Shown here: piece by piece, positions 24,346 to 38,600 of the stretch
Numbering within the stretch: the first letter of the stretch is position 1
Layout: every line of letters starts with the position of its first letter
Assembly: GCF_048771995.1 (NCBI RefSeq)
Contig: NC_133026.1
Location: 8,872,001 to 8,936,000, forward strand
DNA from: Taeniopygia guttata
Lineage: Eukaryota > Chordata > Aves > Passeriformes > Estrildidae
Reading direction: 5' to 3'
DNA: 64,000 nt
The notes under the pieces: generated by a model
Seen by the model: the letters and a program-made list of their open reading frames with translations, nothing else
Told to the model about the DNA's origin: nothing
Database searches by the model: none
Translations under genes and position numbers: made by a program

Positions 24346-27300
24346 CTTCAAACAAATTTCCTCACTTGGGACAGAGAGCCAATGCCTCTCCAGTCTCTGC
24401 TATGTCATCTCTTTCTGTCCCACCCATATGAAAACAAGGGTCAAGAAATGTAGTAATTACCAAGGCCAGCCCTCTTCTTAAACCTGTAGTCAGAACCTCT
24501 GCAGGTGGCTCCTGGGAATGGGATCTGTCTGCAGACATCCAGGCTGGGATCAAAACAGGCTCCACTTTCCATCTCCAGTTTTGCCATGATCTGGAGGCTT
24601 ACCCAGGAGTTCAGATATTTTGTCTTTGAAAAGGTTATTAATTTGTTGCCTGCATGGTCTTTCAGATTCAACAAAACCATCTGTTTTGATTTAAATACAA
24701 AAAAGTTTGAAAAAAGTTTGAATAATATTTAAGGGTAGCTCTAGTCTTTATACATTCAGAACCCTCCAGTACCAACACTGAACCATAGAGGAAACACAAA
24801 TACATAGCATCAAATAAACATATTTCTGGGACTTACACTTTTATTGAATGAAACCAAAGCCTTAAGGATAAACCTTCTACACCAGGTATACAGTAAAGCT
24901 GGAACTGAAGGTGATGGACTGATCCAAACTTTGATCCTGGACTGGGCTGTATAAGGAAGGTCAGTTCTCCTGCATGAGCAGCCTGTAAAGCATGAAGAGA
25001 TATATCCAGAAGCAGGAGGGGCTTGAAGTCTAATGCAGTAAAATACTTTTTAGTAGATCTGGCTAACAAAAGTTCAATCAGAGATTATGTAGATATTTTT
25101 GATCACACCCTGGGGGCTGAATCAAGGGCTTCTCAAGGTCTTTGACAATCCTATTTTCTAAGATCTGAGAGCAGTTCCAGGCTGAACTACTGAAAATCTG
25201 CTATGTAATATAATTGATTTTAAAATGAGCTATGAGTTATTCTGGCCAATCCAAGAGAGAGAAAATGTCCCTTCTGTCCTCCTGGCTTACAAATCATAAG
25301 CTAGATAATAAAATACAGATCATGACAGAATTGCTTTTCCCTCTGTTTTGGAAATGAATGACTTTAAAACTTTGGCAATCTCCTCTTGCCTACAAATTCC
25401 CAAACCCATGTTTAAGCACATTAGGTTCTTTCCATTGTGCGAGGCAAGGTAAGCATTTAAATGTTTTGGGTTTTGGCAAGCAGGGAAAGAGAATCATCAA
25501 ACCCTTCTATTATTAAACTCTTGAGAAAGCAAGCAATGCAGTCAGCAAAAAGTTGCAGTGAAAAGGAGCCACTCCTGAAGAGGAGAAGCTGTGGGAGAAG
25601 AGGATCAGTGAACTTACTCTGGGACCACAGGGATCAAGAGGGTGGCTCTGTGCCAAACCCTTAAAAAGTGAGGAAGGTCTGATGTCCCATCAGGCCTAGA
25701 AGTGGGAAGGGTAGAAAGAAAGAGAAGGGAAAGTTGGCATTGGCTGAAAGTTTGCATGAAAGAAAAAAACCTGCAAAAGCTTGGAAATCAAATCCCTGGA
25801 GAAGGATGGTTGCACAGCCCTGTTTACTGAGTCCAAAGCGAAATGAAGTGAAAAAAGCTCCAGTTTGGTATGATTAACAGTGGAAGTTGCTGCTTTCAAT
25901 GAGGAAGAGGAACCAGAGTACCTTTTTCTGAATCTCTGATCTCAACAACCTAAAGTTTTAATTTTCTCTTCAGAGATGGTGTGTGGCTTGTGTCTGTGGA
26001 GGAAGTGTGTTTTCTGCCCTTGTTCTGAGTCACCACATGATGGTCAGCTATTGCCAGTGGGAAACCTGCTTTTCTTTACCAAAACTGGCCTTTCCTGAGA
26101 ATCATTACATTTGTCCTGCTCAAAGTTTCACCTTGCCTATCTATCAGCCATGAGGCACACGTCAGAGAGACTAAATACTTCATGAAAAATTACCTTATAA
26201 TTTGTGAACATGAGCTGAAATGGCTGACCTAACTACACAGTGACAGCTCCCAGGTAATTTCTGAATGATCTTGCAAAAGAGTAAAACAGAAAGTTAAATT
26301 TATTCAGCAAAAGACTGCCTACAAGTCCTTTATCTTCTGCAGAAATACCCTCTGTAAGCACAGTGGATGTTACTTGTGACTGTGGCAGGGAAATCTCATG
26401 GCTGCTCTTTGTCTCACTTGCCTTATCTTGGATCAACATCATGATTTGAAGTGACTTGAATTAACTTGCCTATATTTCAATGGGTTTGGAAGGAATCCCA
26501 TGAACTTAACATGCCTGATGGTTCTCATGCTACCAGGTGACATGGCTATTGCTTTACCAGTGATTTATGCACAGCAGTTGCCTCAGATATAAGCACCAAG
26601 TCTCCTCCCCAGCCCTTGTTAACCAAACCTGGCAGCTGCCAGCACTCGCTGGGGTGAGAGACCTGGACCCTTTCCCCTTGTGGCTGGTGAGTCCTGAAAT
26701 CAATCTTTTTTGTTCCTCTTTCTGGCCAAAAGTTCCAACCAGAAGTGAAGAAACATCTTCTTTTAAACTGATGTGTTTCTGTAAAAGACTTCCCTAACTG
26801 GAAAGGATTTAATTGAAAAGCTCCTGTTTGGTTCTGGTGCATCTTGACACCAAACTCAGCAAGAACTGGGGCATGCACAGACCCAAACCAGAAGGTTCCA
26901 AACTGGTGCAGTCCCAATGATTATAATAAATTCCCTTATGTATTATATCAGTTTAGCTAGACAGTTAAATTGAGTTAACTATGCATAGCTTAATCAAAGT
27001 CATAGAACAAAAGCAACAATACAACCTGTGCAAGAGTCAGGGGTTGCTCTTTTGTTCTGCTCACACTGCCTGGGGTAAAGCAGCCCTTTTGTCTTCCTGA
27101 CAGTGTTAGAAATTAATATAAAGTGAAGACATATGGATTCATTCTCCTCCCAGCTATTGTCGAGCAACCTGGGAGCAATTCAACTAAAATCAGTTGTTAT
27201 GGTCTAAAGGTCAAAAGCTCAGGATTTTTATAAAATTTGGTCTGACAAAGAAAGTATTTCTTTTGTCCCTGGCTGCTTCTGATTTGCTGGGTTGTCTCTA

Positions 27301-29799
27301 TGGTGCCTACTCCAGTATCAGTGAATGGGTTTCTTTCTAGACATTTTCTCCATAAATTTTAGAATATCCTTACTGGTTTATGTTTTTGATTGGTAGCTGG
27401 AAAAAAAGTCTCTGCTGCAGAAGAACGGTGAACAACTGTAATGGGAACATAAAATGGCCAGCTTGTGATCAAGGAAATACCCGTGTTCAACACTGGGAAA
27501 TATCTGACTCTCACTGAGTTTTAATAAAAATCAGTCAGTCAAAAATGGTGACATCTGTATGTGATCAGTGACTCCTGTATCCCTGATGAAGTCAAGTCCA
27601 TGACCTTTCCCTAGTGGGGAAATGGGGGTAACCATTGGACTTGGAAGTGTATTCGTGGATCATTAAAGTTATGGAGAGGAGGGGTGACTGCAGCTTCTGA
27701 AGAGAAGTTACTCAAACCCTCCTGCACAAAGGACTTGATTCAAGGCCCAGTGAGCTGGACTGGGAATGTTTCTGTAGACTTCCCTGGACTTGGCCCAGAG
27801 CTCAGAGCAAGCAGGATGTGCCCTTCCCTGGGCTCTGTTTCTGAAGTGCCCACACATGGGAACTTGGCACAGAATTGGAATGGACCTTTCCAAATATTAC
27901 CTGAGCCTCTGGCTTACTCCAGGCCCTGTGCTCATCACGGGCACCCTTGCACAGCAGCCTCCTGCTGACTTTGGGATAAAAGTGGGAAAGGTGGAGGAGT
28001 GACCTCAATGAATGTTCCTGGCGTGAGCACCAGCTTTTGCTCCCCACGTTTCACCTGGAGATCCATTTCTCTGCTGTTACAGCTGGGTATGAACAGGGAC
28101 ACTCCTCCATGCTGCTTCCCCTGTCCTGGTGAGGTTCTCAGAGGGTTTCTGGAAAAGCTGCTGACTTTTGGTAGCTTTTGACTGAGAGGAATTGTTTGCA
28201 CTGGCTGAGGCTTGTTCTTGTTTGCTCAAAACTGAGCCCAGGACTCCCTGCAGTGGAGAGGACAAGCTTGCTCTGTGCCTCAGTGTTGGCCTGGCCATTT
28301 AGCTAGGAAGAGTAAAAAATGTTACAGCCCACCTGGCCAGCATCTACACCAGGCTTGATTCTGTGAGAATTCACTAAAGACAGCTACTAAGCCCAAGCCC
28401 AGATGGATAGAAGTATCTTTTAATGCTCTCAGACCTGGTCTTTACTTCAGGATACAGATATAGCTGTACTCCTGGGGACACCTTTCTGTGGGGTCTGGTT
28501 CAGTCCTGACATTTGGATGCCAAAAATGAAATCCGTGAGGCTTGCCCTCACCCTTCCAGTGTGATTTAGAGAAGTCAGGTGAACCTTATTTCAACCTTGT
28601 TCTTGGGTTTTAAGTGGTTGTTTCATTTAGGACATTTGACTAAAAGCCCTTTTCATGGAACCAGGTTCTGCAGGAAAGATGCCAGCAATTAATGAAAGAT
28701 GATAAAATAATAAAAGAAGTAATACATTAACTATATTATCCTTGCACATTTGGGCAGTCTTTTTCATTATATCCTCTTTATGGACATCCTCCAGCAACAA
28801 TTGAAGATGTTCTTTATTGCTGTTCTGTGACTGTTTTGGTTTCTAGACATTAACAAGTTATTTAAATGCAAAAGTTCTCTCTTTCTCATCCATTTCCTAT
28901 GGGTATATTTGATTCAAATAACAAAAAAAAAAACCCTACAACATGCTGCATTTATACAATATCTGTGTGTGTAGGAATACTCATATCAATTTGGATCTTT
29001 GACTTCCTTCTTTTTCTCTCTCCTTCTTGCAAACACAAAGAGATGCAAATATTTCTTACAAGCAGGTGTATACTCTTTTGGCTGAGTAGCACAGTACTGT
29101 GTAGCCCCATTATGTTGGCTACTGAGACAGGATTTTCTGGCCATAGAAACCAGAGTGAGCCCAGCAGCCCTCAGGGCAGGGATTTCTCAGCACCTTGGAA
29201 ACTGCAGCCTCTGTCCCTCCTGGGTGAGGTGGGAATCACACTGGCACTTATGGGCAGATTCCTCTTGCACAAATTCCAAGGCCCACTAACTCCTTGGTGC
29301 TATTTCTTCTAACACCAACACAACACAATGGTTTGGAGGCACTATTCAAAGTTGTCTCTGTTTTTGTACAGAACAGAAATAGCTCTCCAGGCAATTCTGA
29401 CTGCTGGCATGAAAACAACACCTGGTGGGAATGGCTGGTTTTGGAGCCCAGATTTAACAGGCAGGCTGGATTATTTAGAAACAAGAAAGGTAGGTATGAC
29501 CAAACCCAAGGAGAAAACTGAAAGGGGATTGCCCAGTATGTTCTTCATTCATTCTACTTCCCCCAAATGCCTTCTGACAACTGCTTAAGAAAGGCAACAG
29601 CAGAACCAGGTCTGGGAAGACGGGAAGAGGTGACTCCCAGGCTGCCTAAGAACTCTGTTTGCTGCAGAGTATGTTTGTGTCCTACACAAAAATCAAATGC
29701 TGCATCTGATTTTTCATTCTGCAATAACCCTGTGGCTACAGAGGTTGATGAAAACTGTTAAGGTTCTCAATGTTATTTTTATTTAGCCTATTTTTACCC
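24346..29799. other. Intergenic DNA, no gene seen
   Basis: AT-rich sequence. All open frames are under 150 codons, overlap one another and lack recognisable domains. No tandem arrays or clear CR1 ends were found. Confidence 0.4.
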
Positions 29800-30090
29800 A
29801 CCTGCACTTCTTCCAAAGGACTTCTCGTTCCAGATCCATAAATATCTCTATTTAAATTCTCGACTATTAAACAGTGGAAAGAGAATGTCAATGAATTGTC
29901 AATTCTTTATGTTGACTAATTGATTAATTGACACACTTATATCTAAATCAGCAGCAATAAATTCTATAATTTTTAATCTTGACCTAAAAGTACTAAACCA
30001 CTTCTAATTGCCAATGTTGCTGCTGTAAAATGACTGATTAAACTGCATTCATATCACGATCTTTGTTGCTTCTGAAAAGTCTAATTGAAG
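29800..30090. promoter_or_regulatory. Candidate conserved non-coding element
   Basis: Unique AT-rich DNA with dense homeodomain/SOX-type cores: TGACTAATTGATTAATTGACAC near 29913-29934, CAGCAATAAATTC, CTTCTAATTGCCAATG and GATCTTTGTTGC. It lies about 24 kb upstream of MNX1 and 21 kb upstream of UBE3C. Support is motif density only. Confidence 0.3.
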
Positions 30091-33000
30091 TCACATCAGT
30101 GACTCACTGCCAAGAAAGGAAAGGACCTTGCTTTTGCTTTCTCTCAGGAATTATTTGGATGGGAAAACCTGCTATTTCCCCCTGTGTGTACGACACTGGC
30201 CTCTGATTTTAATTATTGTTGCAATGCTATTTATTGTCTGTGTTGAGTCCCAAGGTGCTGGGTGTTTCACAAACCCAAGAAAAGACAGATCTAAGCCCGA
30301 GAGTTGAATATGGAGAAGTAGGTAGGCACAAAATCATGATGAAGAACTACAACAAACACCATTTCCAGAGTATGAGAACTTTGTGAAAGTTTTCACCAGG
30401 CATCAGAGCAAACTGGAGTTTGTGAGGAGTCGCCTAATTTTACTTTGCAATTTATGCAATTATTTTCTAGCAATTCAACATCACAAAGACCCTGGAAGTC
30501 AGCTTTACCCTGACCTTTGTAGACATTCCTAGGAAAAGGGATAGAGCCCAAAATCCCAGTGTTATGGTGAATCATAAATCCTGGGGCCACAGGCAGCTGG
30601 GATTAATGAACAGTTGAGTGGCCCAAGGATTAGGATGAGCATGTCCAGGTTTCCTTTGTTCTCCTGCCTTCTCCACGCTGAACACAGCTCAGCTTGACTG
30701 GCTAATCCAGCCCTCTTGTACTATCATCAGGTACAAACAGGATTTGAGACGTGGTACTTCAACCTTGTGGAAAACAGAGTTTTCTGACAAAGAAGCAGAG
30801 CAGACCATTAGGAACCTGACAGGCTTTCTTTGAAGCTGAGGGAGCTGAGGATGTTTTCTGACAGACAAAGTACCTCCACCCTTCCTGTGTGTGTTATGCA
30901 AACTGCTGAGAGACTTGAGTGACAGCTTCAAGTTGTAAAAACCTAATAAAAGCCCAACCAACAATCCTAAAAAGAAATAAAAATAATAAAGGAATCAAAT
31001 CCTGTTGGATTAAGCTGAGGCCCAGCTTCTAAACTTTTGGGAACTAAGTCAGCATAAAACCCATCTAACAAAGGTACAATGCTTTCCATCCCAGGTTCTT
31101 GGATTCTTGTTCTGGTTTATTCATTATCAGCCCAAGTTCTATAGCTGCAGCTCTATTATCATTCTAATTCCACATATAGTTTGCAGATGAAAAAATTTTG
31201 AAACTGTACCAGATGTGATCTGAAAGAAACAGGACAAAGTAAGCCCAGACCACCATAATTCTGTAACCATGAATTTAGATTTTGTAAACTTTAGCCTGCT
31301 TATTGCATTTGACAGTGTTACATTGTAAGGAGCTCTATGGCCTCAAATAGAGAGTCTCCAAACCTGAGAAGCTTTGTTTTATTACAAAATTGATTAAAGG
31401 AATCCAAAACAATTAGAAAAATACCAAATTTACCAAGACAGCATGAGCAACACGAAGATTCCTTTTGCCTCCTTATTACAATTTCCCATGATCCCAAGGA
31501 CAACACAGGGATCAGCTGAGTTCTATAGGATTTTGGAGACAGGTCCTGGCAAGGCAGAATGAAATAGGAGAGGAAGGCCACAGCTCTTAGCATGGGTTTC
31601 TCTCACCAAATTCAGGGCAAATGCCCATGGGTGCAGATTAGCCATAGGTGTTTTTAAATAGAAGGGAGTGAGAATCTGCGGAATGGGGACCTGAAGGACA
31701 GGGGGATTCTCATCTCATGGACATCTGAGGTCTGAAAGGACAGAACACCTCCTCCCCATGCTGGCAAAAGCCCCACACTTTGCTGCTTCATGGTGTGGGT
31801 CCTGAGTGGAACACAAGTGCAGTGGTACAGTGTAATTCTGCTCCTGGGGGTCAGCACCAGAGTGGCAGAGGGCTCTGAGTGAATGCTGACATTCACTGCT
31901 GTTTTTTGATGTTTTTGAATCAGTGAGGTCTGGATATTCTCAGTGCAGTCAGAGGGAAAAAGAGAAACCTTTCTGCCAGGCCAAGCCTGGGAAAAAGTCT
32001 GGGAGAAATGTGAACAATCTATCATCTTGTTTTCCATTCATATTTTTTATAGATATGTTCTACCACACTGATCTAAGTCCAGTGTACCAACCAGGTGAAA
32101 TGTTTTCACTTTAAGACCAATGGAATTAATGTTCATGATGTTCTCTATAAAAGAGAGAGGTGCTTTTGAATAAATATTCATTTGCCTTCTGAAATCATAT
32201 GAGCAATTTCACCCGTCCCTGGCTCAACAGCAACAAGTGAGGAACACAGTTAAAGCTCTTAAAAAGTATTTTAAGTGTTGGGGTTTTTCTTAGGAGTCGG
32301 TCTTGGGGGGTTTCTCCTATGCCATCTTTGGTTAATTTGCAGGGAATTTCCCAGCTATAGAACTAGCAAAGGGTGGGCAGTGACTGAGTGAACGGGGCAA
32401 TGAGCTCAAGAGGAAATAGGGCTGTGAAGCCAGCCAATTTAATCTCCTCCATGTAAAATCTTGTAGATGAGAAGGAAACTCCAGCTGATGGCCATCTTTC
32501 ATCAGACATTTCTCTCATTAGAAGTTTCCTCTATGAGGATTAGAAAGCATAAAAGTATGGAGTATTAATCACAACTAATTTGATTGTTAAAATGACCTCT
32601 ATAATTTCTTCAGAGTTTTCTCTGCTTCCAGAACACCCAATTACTTCATCTTGTGCTTTAAAAGCAACATGAAAATTACTCTTAGGAACAGTTAAAGAGC
32701 ACTGAGAGAATTTGTCTTGTTTCTTTAATAGAGGGTTCCTTCTACTTCATTATTGCCTCAAAATTAGCAGAGATTGTTGGTCATTTCTGGTTTTCCTAGA
32801 TGGGGCTGGGTAATTTGGAAGGTGCGTGCTGTGATTTCTCTGATCACAGGTGCCAGGGTGGGAGTAATCTGTCTCCAAAAGAGAGAGTTGATGTCTTATA
32901 CACCAAACACCTGAAAGTGCAATGGAACAACAGTGAAAACCAAACCCACCAAGGGTCCCTGGAGCCATCTGGTAGATCATCTCCAGCCTCTTGCCTCTGG

Positions 33001-36000
33001 GGATGTCCTGACTCACCAGCTGCAAGGCACCATGGATTGCTGACCCAGCCAAAAGCTGGCTGATGTAGTCTGAAAAACAGAAATAATAGCATACCCTAAA
33101 AAAATTGATTGTGAAGCTCAGACTGCAAAAATGCCTCAGATTTCCTTCCTTGTCATGAAAAAGAAAAAAAAAAAGGAAAAAAATATAGAAGTTCAGTTTA
33201 AAAGAGAAAATATCAGGAAATCTTTCTGTAAAGGGATAATTCCTGGCCCTTATTGAGGCTGTTTCATCTCATTTCTGCGTTTTTTTCTCCATGTGTGCCA
33301 GGTAATACATGATGTAATGCTTACATCCCAGATATCAAATATAGCTAAAATAGCTTAACTGGAAGAAGCCACGATGGGACTATGTGAATTTTTGGCACCA
33401 GCCCCTCTGCTCCACGGAGTGATTATTCATGAAAAGGAGTGGGTTTGCTGGTGGATTTCCTTGGGTTTACTTCAATGGTGTCAAATCCATTTCTTATGGT
33501 GCTTTTGCCTTCAAACCTGTGGCTGAGCATCTTCACCATGACCCTGGAGGTGCTATCTGAGCTTGCTGTATTGAAGTTGGGTTCAAATCCCTGTGGGAGG
33601 ATCCCCCCTATGGAAATGGAGGAAGATGTTCCTCTGAGCCACTCAGAAAGATCTCTTGAAAGACCTTGCATAGCTTAAAAAATCTGACAAAAATCCATGA
33701 ATTGTTGAGAGCTTCTTATTGCTAGAAAATTACCATCCTTTCTTGATTTGAATTTCAAGTTTTCTCCAGTGTTGTGGGAGTGGTAATTTTGAAACCTGGG
33801 AATTACACAGAGCCACTTGCTCTAGGACAGGGCAGGGAGACAGAAAAAGGGAAGTCTGGGGCTCAGACTGCAGTGATGGGCTGTAGCAGAGGGGCTTCTT
33901 TGGCTAAGAGTTTAAAACTCAGTGAAATGCTGAATCACTCAGCTGGCAAAGCTCAAATTACTCCTCTGATAAAATCTGTTATCTCTGCTGTTCTCTGTGT
34001 GGCTTGTCCTGGAAGAATAGCTCATAGCTTATTCTTCATAAGTAATGAATACAAAAGCAATTTTGTCATGCAGTATTTGCTGTGAAAAACTTTATTACAA
34101 ACTAATTTTGAAAGTAATTTTTAGCAGATACATTTTGGGAAGACTGTTATATGGCAAGCTCTGGAATGTGAAACTGTAGTGACTTTATGAAAGCCAAAAT
34201 GTACACATTAGTAAACCTTAAAATAGTCCCTGTCTTAGACTTTAGAATAATCTACAAATGGATCATTTTTCAACCTACAGACTTCAGAAACTACCTTTAG
34301 ACAAATCCAAAGAAGAATTTCATTTGCCAATAAAATTTTCCAGAGGAGCTGTTTCAAAGATGGTTAGAACATAATGTAATGGCTTTATCTAACATTTTCA
34401 TCTAATGGTTTTAGTTTCCTATGACTAAGAGTTTGGGACAGTGACATCTTATTATTCATGTATTAGAAAACAATTTCATTCCTATTTTAAAAACAAATGT
34501 CCATATAAACTCAAGTGCTGGGCTGCCTTTTAAATATTTGTCATCAAACCCATTAATCCTCCAAACCCTGAGTCCATTTGTGATTAATCTGTCACTTTAG
34601 ACAGCATCCTTTCTAAAATAGCCATCAGTGGAACATTAAGTGACAACACCCACATGATGACCTGCAGATTGCAGAGGCAAGGCCCAAAAAGATATTAGTG
34701 AATGAATTTTCAGTCTTTCTCCAAATTTATAAGATTTTTAAACTGCCAAAATTTAAAAATAGCATACTGCCATTGCCATGAACATAATTAAAAAGGAACA
34801 ATAAATCCATGGAATTAGAGATGCTACATTAGCAGATTCACACAACCAGAATGTACCTGCAGCCTTTGTTTTGCTACAGAACAGTAGCCAGATTTCACAG
34901 CAGTAAATCTCTGATATTTTTGTACCTTTAACAGTCCTTTTCATATGGATGCTTCAATATAGGGTAAATATGTCCAAACCCCCTTTAAAAAAAAATTACA
35001 AAATAATCTAATAATCTAAATCATCTAATAATAGAAAGAAAAATAATGAAACCCTCAGAAGAAAATTTTGATTTTCTTATATTATACAAGCTGCTAGACA
35101 AATGCATTTGTAAATTTTCAGCAAAATTATTGTAATTAACTGTAGCTTTCTGTAGCACAAAAATAACTAAATTTCTCTTCTAAAGGCATATCTCAATTCA
35201 ATTGTCAATGGAGAAACATCTTGGTGGTTTCACATTAAATGCTGCCTCCAAAACTCCATTTGTAATCTTGTCATAGAAACCAATTGTACAAGACAAATAA
35301 TATGAAAAGTTTTTGATTTTTTTTTCAGCACAAGAAGAATATTAACTGTAAAGGAATGAAATTTGAATAGCCAAATTAATTAATCCAGTTTTAATGTTAA
35401 ATATTGAAGATGAATATTGTACTTCTTTTGGATGATGAAAAATTGCATCATTTGCCAGCTATGGTCTGATACTAGGAGGGGTCAATGCTCATAACAGCTA
35501 TGAATTAATTTTATCTTAATACTGTCATCACTACAGAGGCAATGGAGTTAATTTTTCTGTAGTTTTTGTTTTTTTACTTAGCTTCACTTGAGTTATTCTG
35601 TGAACTAACATTCAAATGTGTCCATATTGTTCTGCATTTATTCATTTGTCCAACAGAGACAAGTTTTAGATTTCACGGCACTCGTAAAAGTTGATCTGTT
35701 GAGCAACTTCATTCCTGGTGAACATGGAAGTAGTTTGGACTCCAAGAGGATTTGTAAGAAGACCCTGGCTGAACAGGGTTGGTCTGGGCTCATATTGTGT
35801 GACTGTAAGAACTGAGGGTGGACTGGGCTATGTGGCCTCTTTACCCCAGTGGCCTAATCAAACTGAGTTCAAGACACTATCCTTCTAAATTAAAAGTTTC
35901 TGTGTGTGGATTTTACTATGACTAGAAAGTACATTTCAATGATTACATCACCTAGCTTTGCTGTAAATACCAGCCACCTGACTATTTTATTTTAATTCCA

Positions 36001-37584
36001 AAAATATTTGTCACTTGGTTGTCTGGGCACCAATAATCAGAGCTTTTTTGAGTTTTTTTTTTTCAATTGAAAAACAATGAAACACCAATTTCAGGAAGCC
36101 TCTAGATGATCTACCGCCATCAAAATAACTTCAATTCTTGACAGTTCTCCCTCTTGCCTTGTTTTTCTTTACCTGTCACTTTGTATGTTTTTACTTTTTG
36201 TTTCCATATTGCAGCATCTGATCCTGCACATTGTAGCAGTGCTGGTCATAGTGAGCATTTCCTGATCAACCTTTGCTACAGTGATCTGCTCATCATATTT
36301 CATTATGAAATGCCTGGTAAAATACATTATATAGGCATTGTAGGCAGGAGACTTGCAAGGTTAATGCAAGTACAGCAATAATTGCTGTTTGAATATAATT
36401 ATACTTTCTCTGCATTCACTCAGCTATTTTCTTTTCCTAGAGACCAGGGTTATGCTATGGAAAATGTTATTTTCCATCAGGCCTTGTTACTGGACTTCTT
36501 GGGATTAATGTTCTTAAAATCAAAAGATAATCTATAAAAGATGTAACATCTTGGAAAATTGTTGCCAGAGATACTTTCTTTAGTAAATTAGTAATCAGCA
36601 GTGACACATTGCTGCAGCGTATCAAGTACAGCATAAGGCTGCTCTGCAAAACTGTCATTTGAGCAGGCACAGTCTGAAACTATGTAAAGAGCATTTCTTG
36701 AGTTCAAAAGTTAAACATATACATAAGATTTGGTTCCCTTGTCAGTTTTGCATACTAGATAGATAGTGTACAGTGCAGGGCCAACAAATCCATATCAAAG
36801 GCTGTATAATTTTTTGCATCCCAGGGTGTTTTGTTTGCTCCTGTGGCTCCTGAGGGCAGGAGATTTACCTAGGAATTATGTCAGTTTGGTGCAGAGTCAG
36901 GAAGAAAAATCATCATGGCAGATTCTAAAAATAACTTAATTACAGCTAACAACTAGCTAATATTCAAGATCTCATTATTCTATCTCTATAGTCAGGTAAG
37001 TAAATATCTGAACTTTATCTGTGGTGTAGTACCTGGTGACTCCCAACCATATTAAACATACCATGTCATTGTGACTTAAAAATAAATCAAATGAAGGCAG
37101 GGGATGTAGCTGGCTGCCAAATAAATAACAATAAATAGCATATCACCTGAAAATTATTAACACCAATTCTAAGCAATAAGGAGATCGGATGCATGGCCAG
37201 TCTCCTTTTGAAACAAATTAATGATCTTCTATTCACTGAAAGTTAACTATTAAATATACTTTGGCCAGGAAGCCTTCCAAAGGCAATCTACACTAGAAAC
37301 AAACCCAATTCAAAAAAGCTTCACACAAACATGAAAATGGCAAGAGCAGTACAGTAATTGACTGCACTTAACCTGTATATTTTTACTCTTTTTTTTTTTA
37401 ACTTCTCCTCCTGTTTAGGCTTTATGGTACTTTGGATGGTGAGGAAAAACTCAAGGCCAAGTTGTCTGACATAATCTGTCTGCTTTGCAACACTGTATTT
37501 TCCTTAAGATTACTGTAATCAGAGTTTAGTGACGAAAAACTTCAGTCAAGCAGAAATTGTCTAAGCTGAGGGGTCATGAGAGAT
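30091..37584. other. Intergenic DNA, no gene seen
   Basis: AT-rich, with short runs of A (33167-33182) and no recognisable coding sequence, RNA gene or array. Some portions may be very old, degraded repeats that cannot be named by eye. Confidence 0.4.
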
Positions 37585-38600
37585 GTTCTTTAGTGCCTGT
37601 CCAACCTGGGTCTTGTCTTGTACAATTTTTCTTTCAATGACCTTGACACACACATCAGGAATTTGCCAAAAGTAAAAAAGTTGGGAGGCACTGTTGATAC
37701 TGAAAGGGATCTGAATATCCAGGACAAAGAAACTACCAAATAACCAAAAGTGCTGGAATCAAAAACTGGCTCAAAATTTCATTGTGCTAAAGTGTCGTGC
37801 TTTAGGGGAGCCATCAGAGAGACTTCTGCTGTAAATGGAACTCACCAGCTGAAAATGTCTGAGGAGAAGGAAGATCAGGATGCACCAGTGAATACCAGCA
37901 CTCTTAGCAAACAACATCATGCAGAAATGAGAAAAGTGAATGGAAATGCATTCACAGAAGTACTTCAAACAGCACAAGGAGAATTTCAATCTGACAAGGG
38001 AGATCTGCTCTGCAACTTGTCACCCAGCTCTGGCCAGATATTCTGACAAAAAGTGTGATGGGTTAATGAGATGATGCTGGGAATGGGGAGCTGATCTTAC
38101 AACAAGACACAGTGGCTCCTAACAGAGGCCTGAACAAGCCCAGTTTTGACCACCTGTCAAACTGATCCTGCTCTCTAAATCAGCAGAAAACTCTTTGTAT
38201 TTTCTGCTGTGTTATTTTTTTGATCTAATAATCTATTTTACTTATATTGATTTAATCACCTATATTGAATAGTCAGACAAGAGCCAGAACCAGTTGCACA
38301 GGAAATACACACATGGATAGGAGAGAGAAGAGGAGGAAGAGAAGGAGGAGGAGGAGGAGAAGAAAATCAGGTATCATCCCTTTCAGTGGCAAGAAGCTGA
38401 TAGATTGACTCAGCCTGATCCTGGCAACCTCACCTAACTCAGAAGAGCAAAGCTTGCTCAACCTAGAAAAACTCGATAGGGCAGAAAGGAGATTATGTCT
38501 GCCACCATTCAACCAGACAAGACAGAAGCCACTGCTGTTGCAAGAATAAACAGACACAAACTGGCCATGAACAGAGCAGGGCTGCAAGTTTGAAGAGTGG
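37585..38600 (+). mobile_element. Old, degraded CR1-like LINE fragment
   Basis: Ordered similarity to the CR1 3' ORF2 region is visible. GTCCAACCTGGGTC, GAATTTGCCAAAAG and TTGGGAGGCACTGTTGATAC come first, then GGGGAGCCATCAGAGAGAC, GAGGAGAAGGAAGATCAGGATG and later CAAACTGGCCATGAAC near 38550. Frames are broken throughout, so this is a fossil copy. A GGA-rich low-complexity patch (38328-38364) interrupts it. Confidence 0.45.
38328..38364. repeat. GGA/GAA-rich low-complexity patch
   Basis: A short purine run of AGGAGG/GAAGGA units, probably grown inside the old CR1-like copy. Confidence 0.7.

Noticed and set aside
26546..26917. 123-codon minus-strand frame
   Set aside because: The composition is not obviously repetitive, but it has no family similarity, exon signals or promoter context; the length is within chance for this much sequence.
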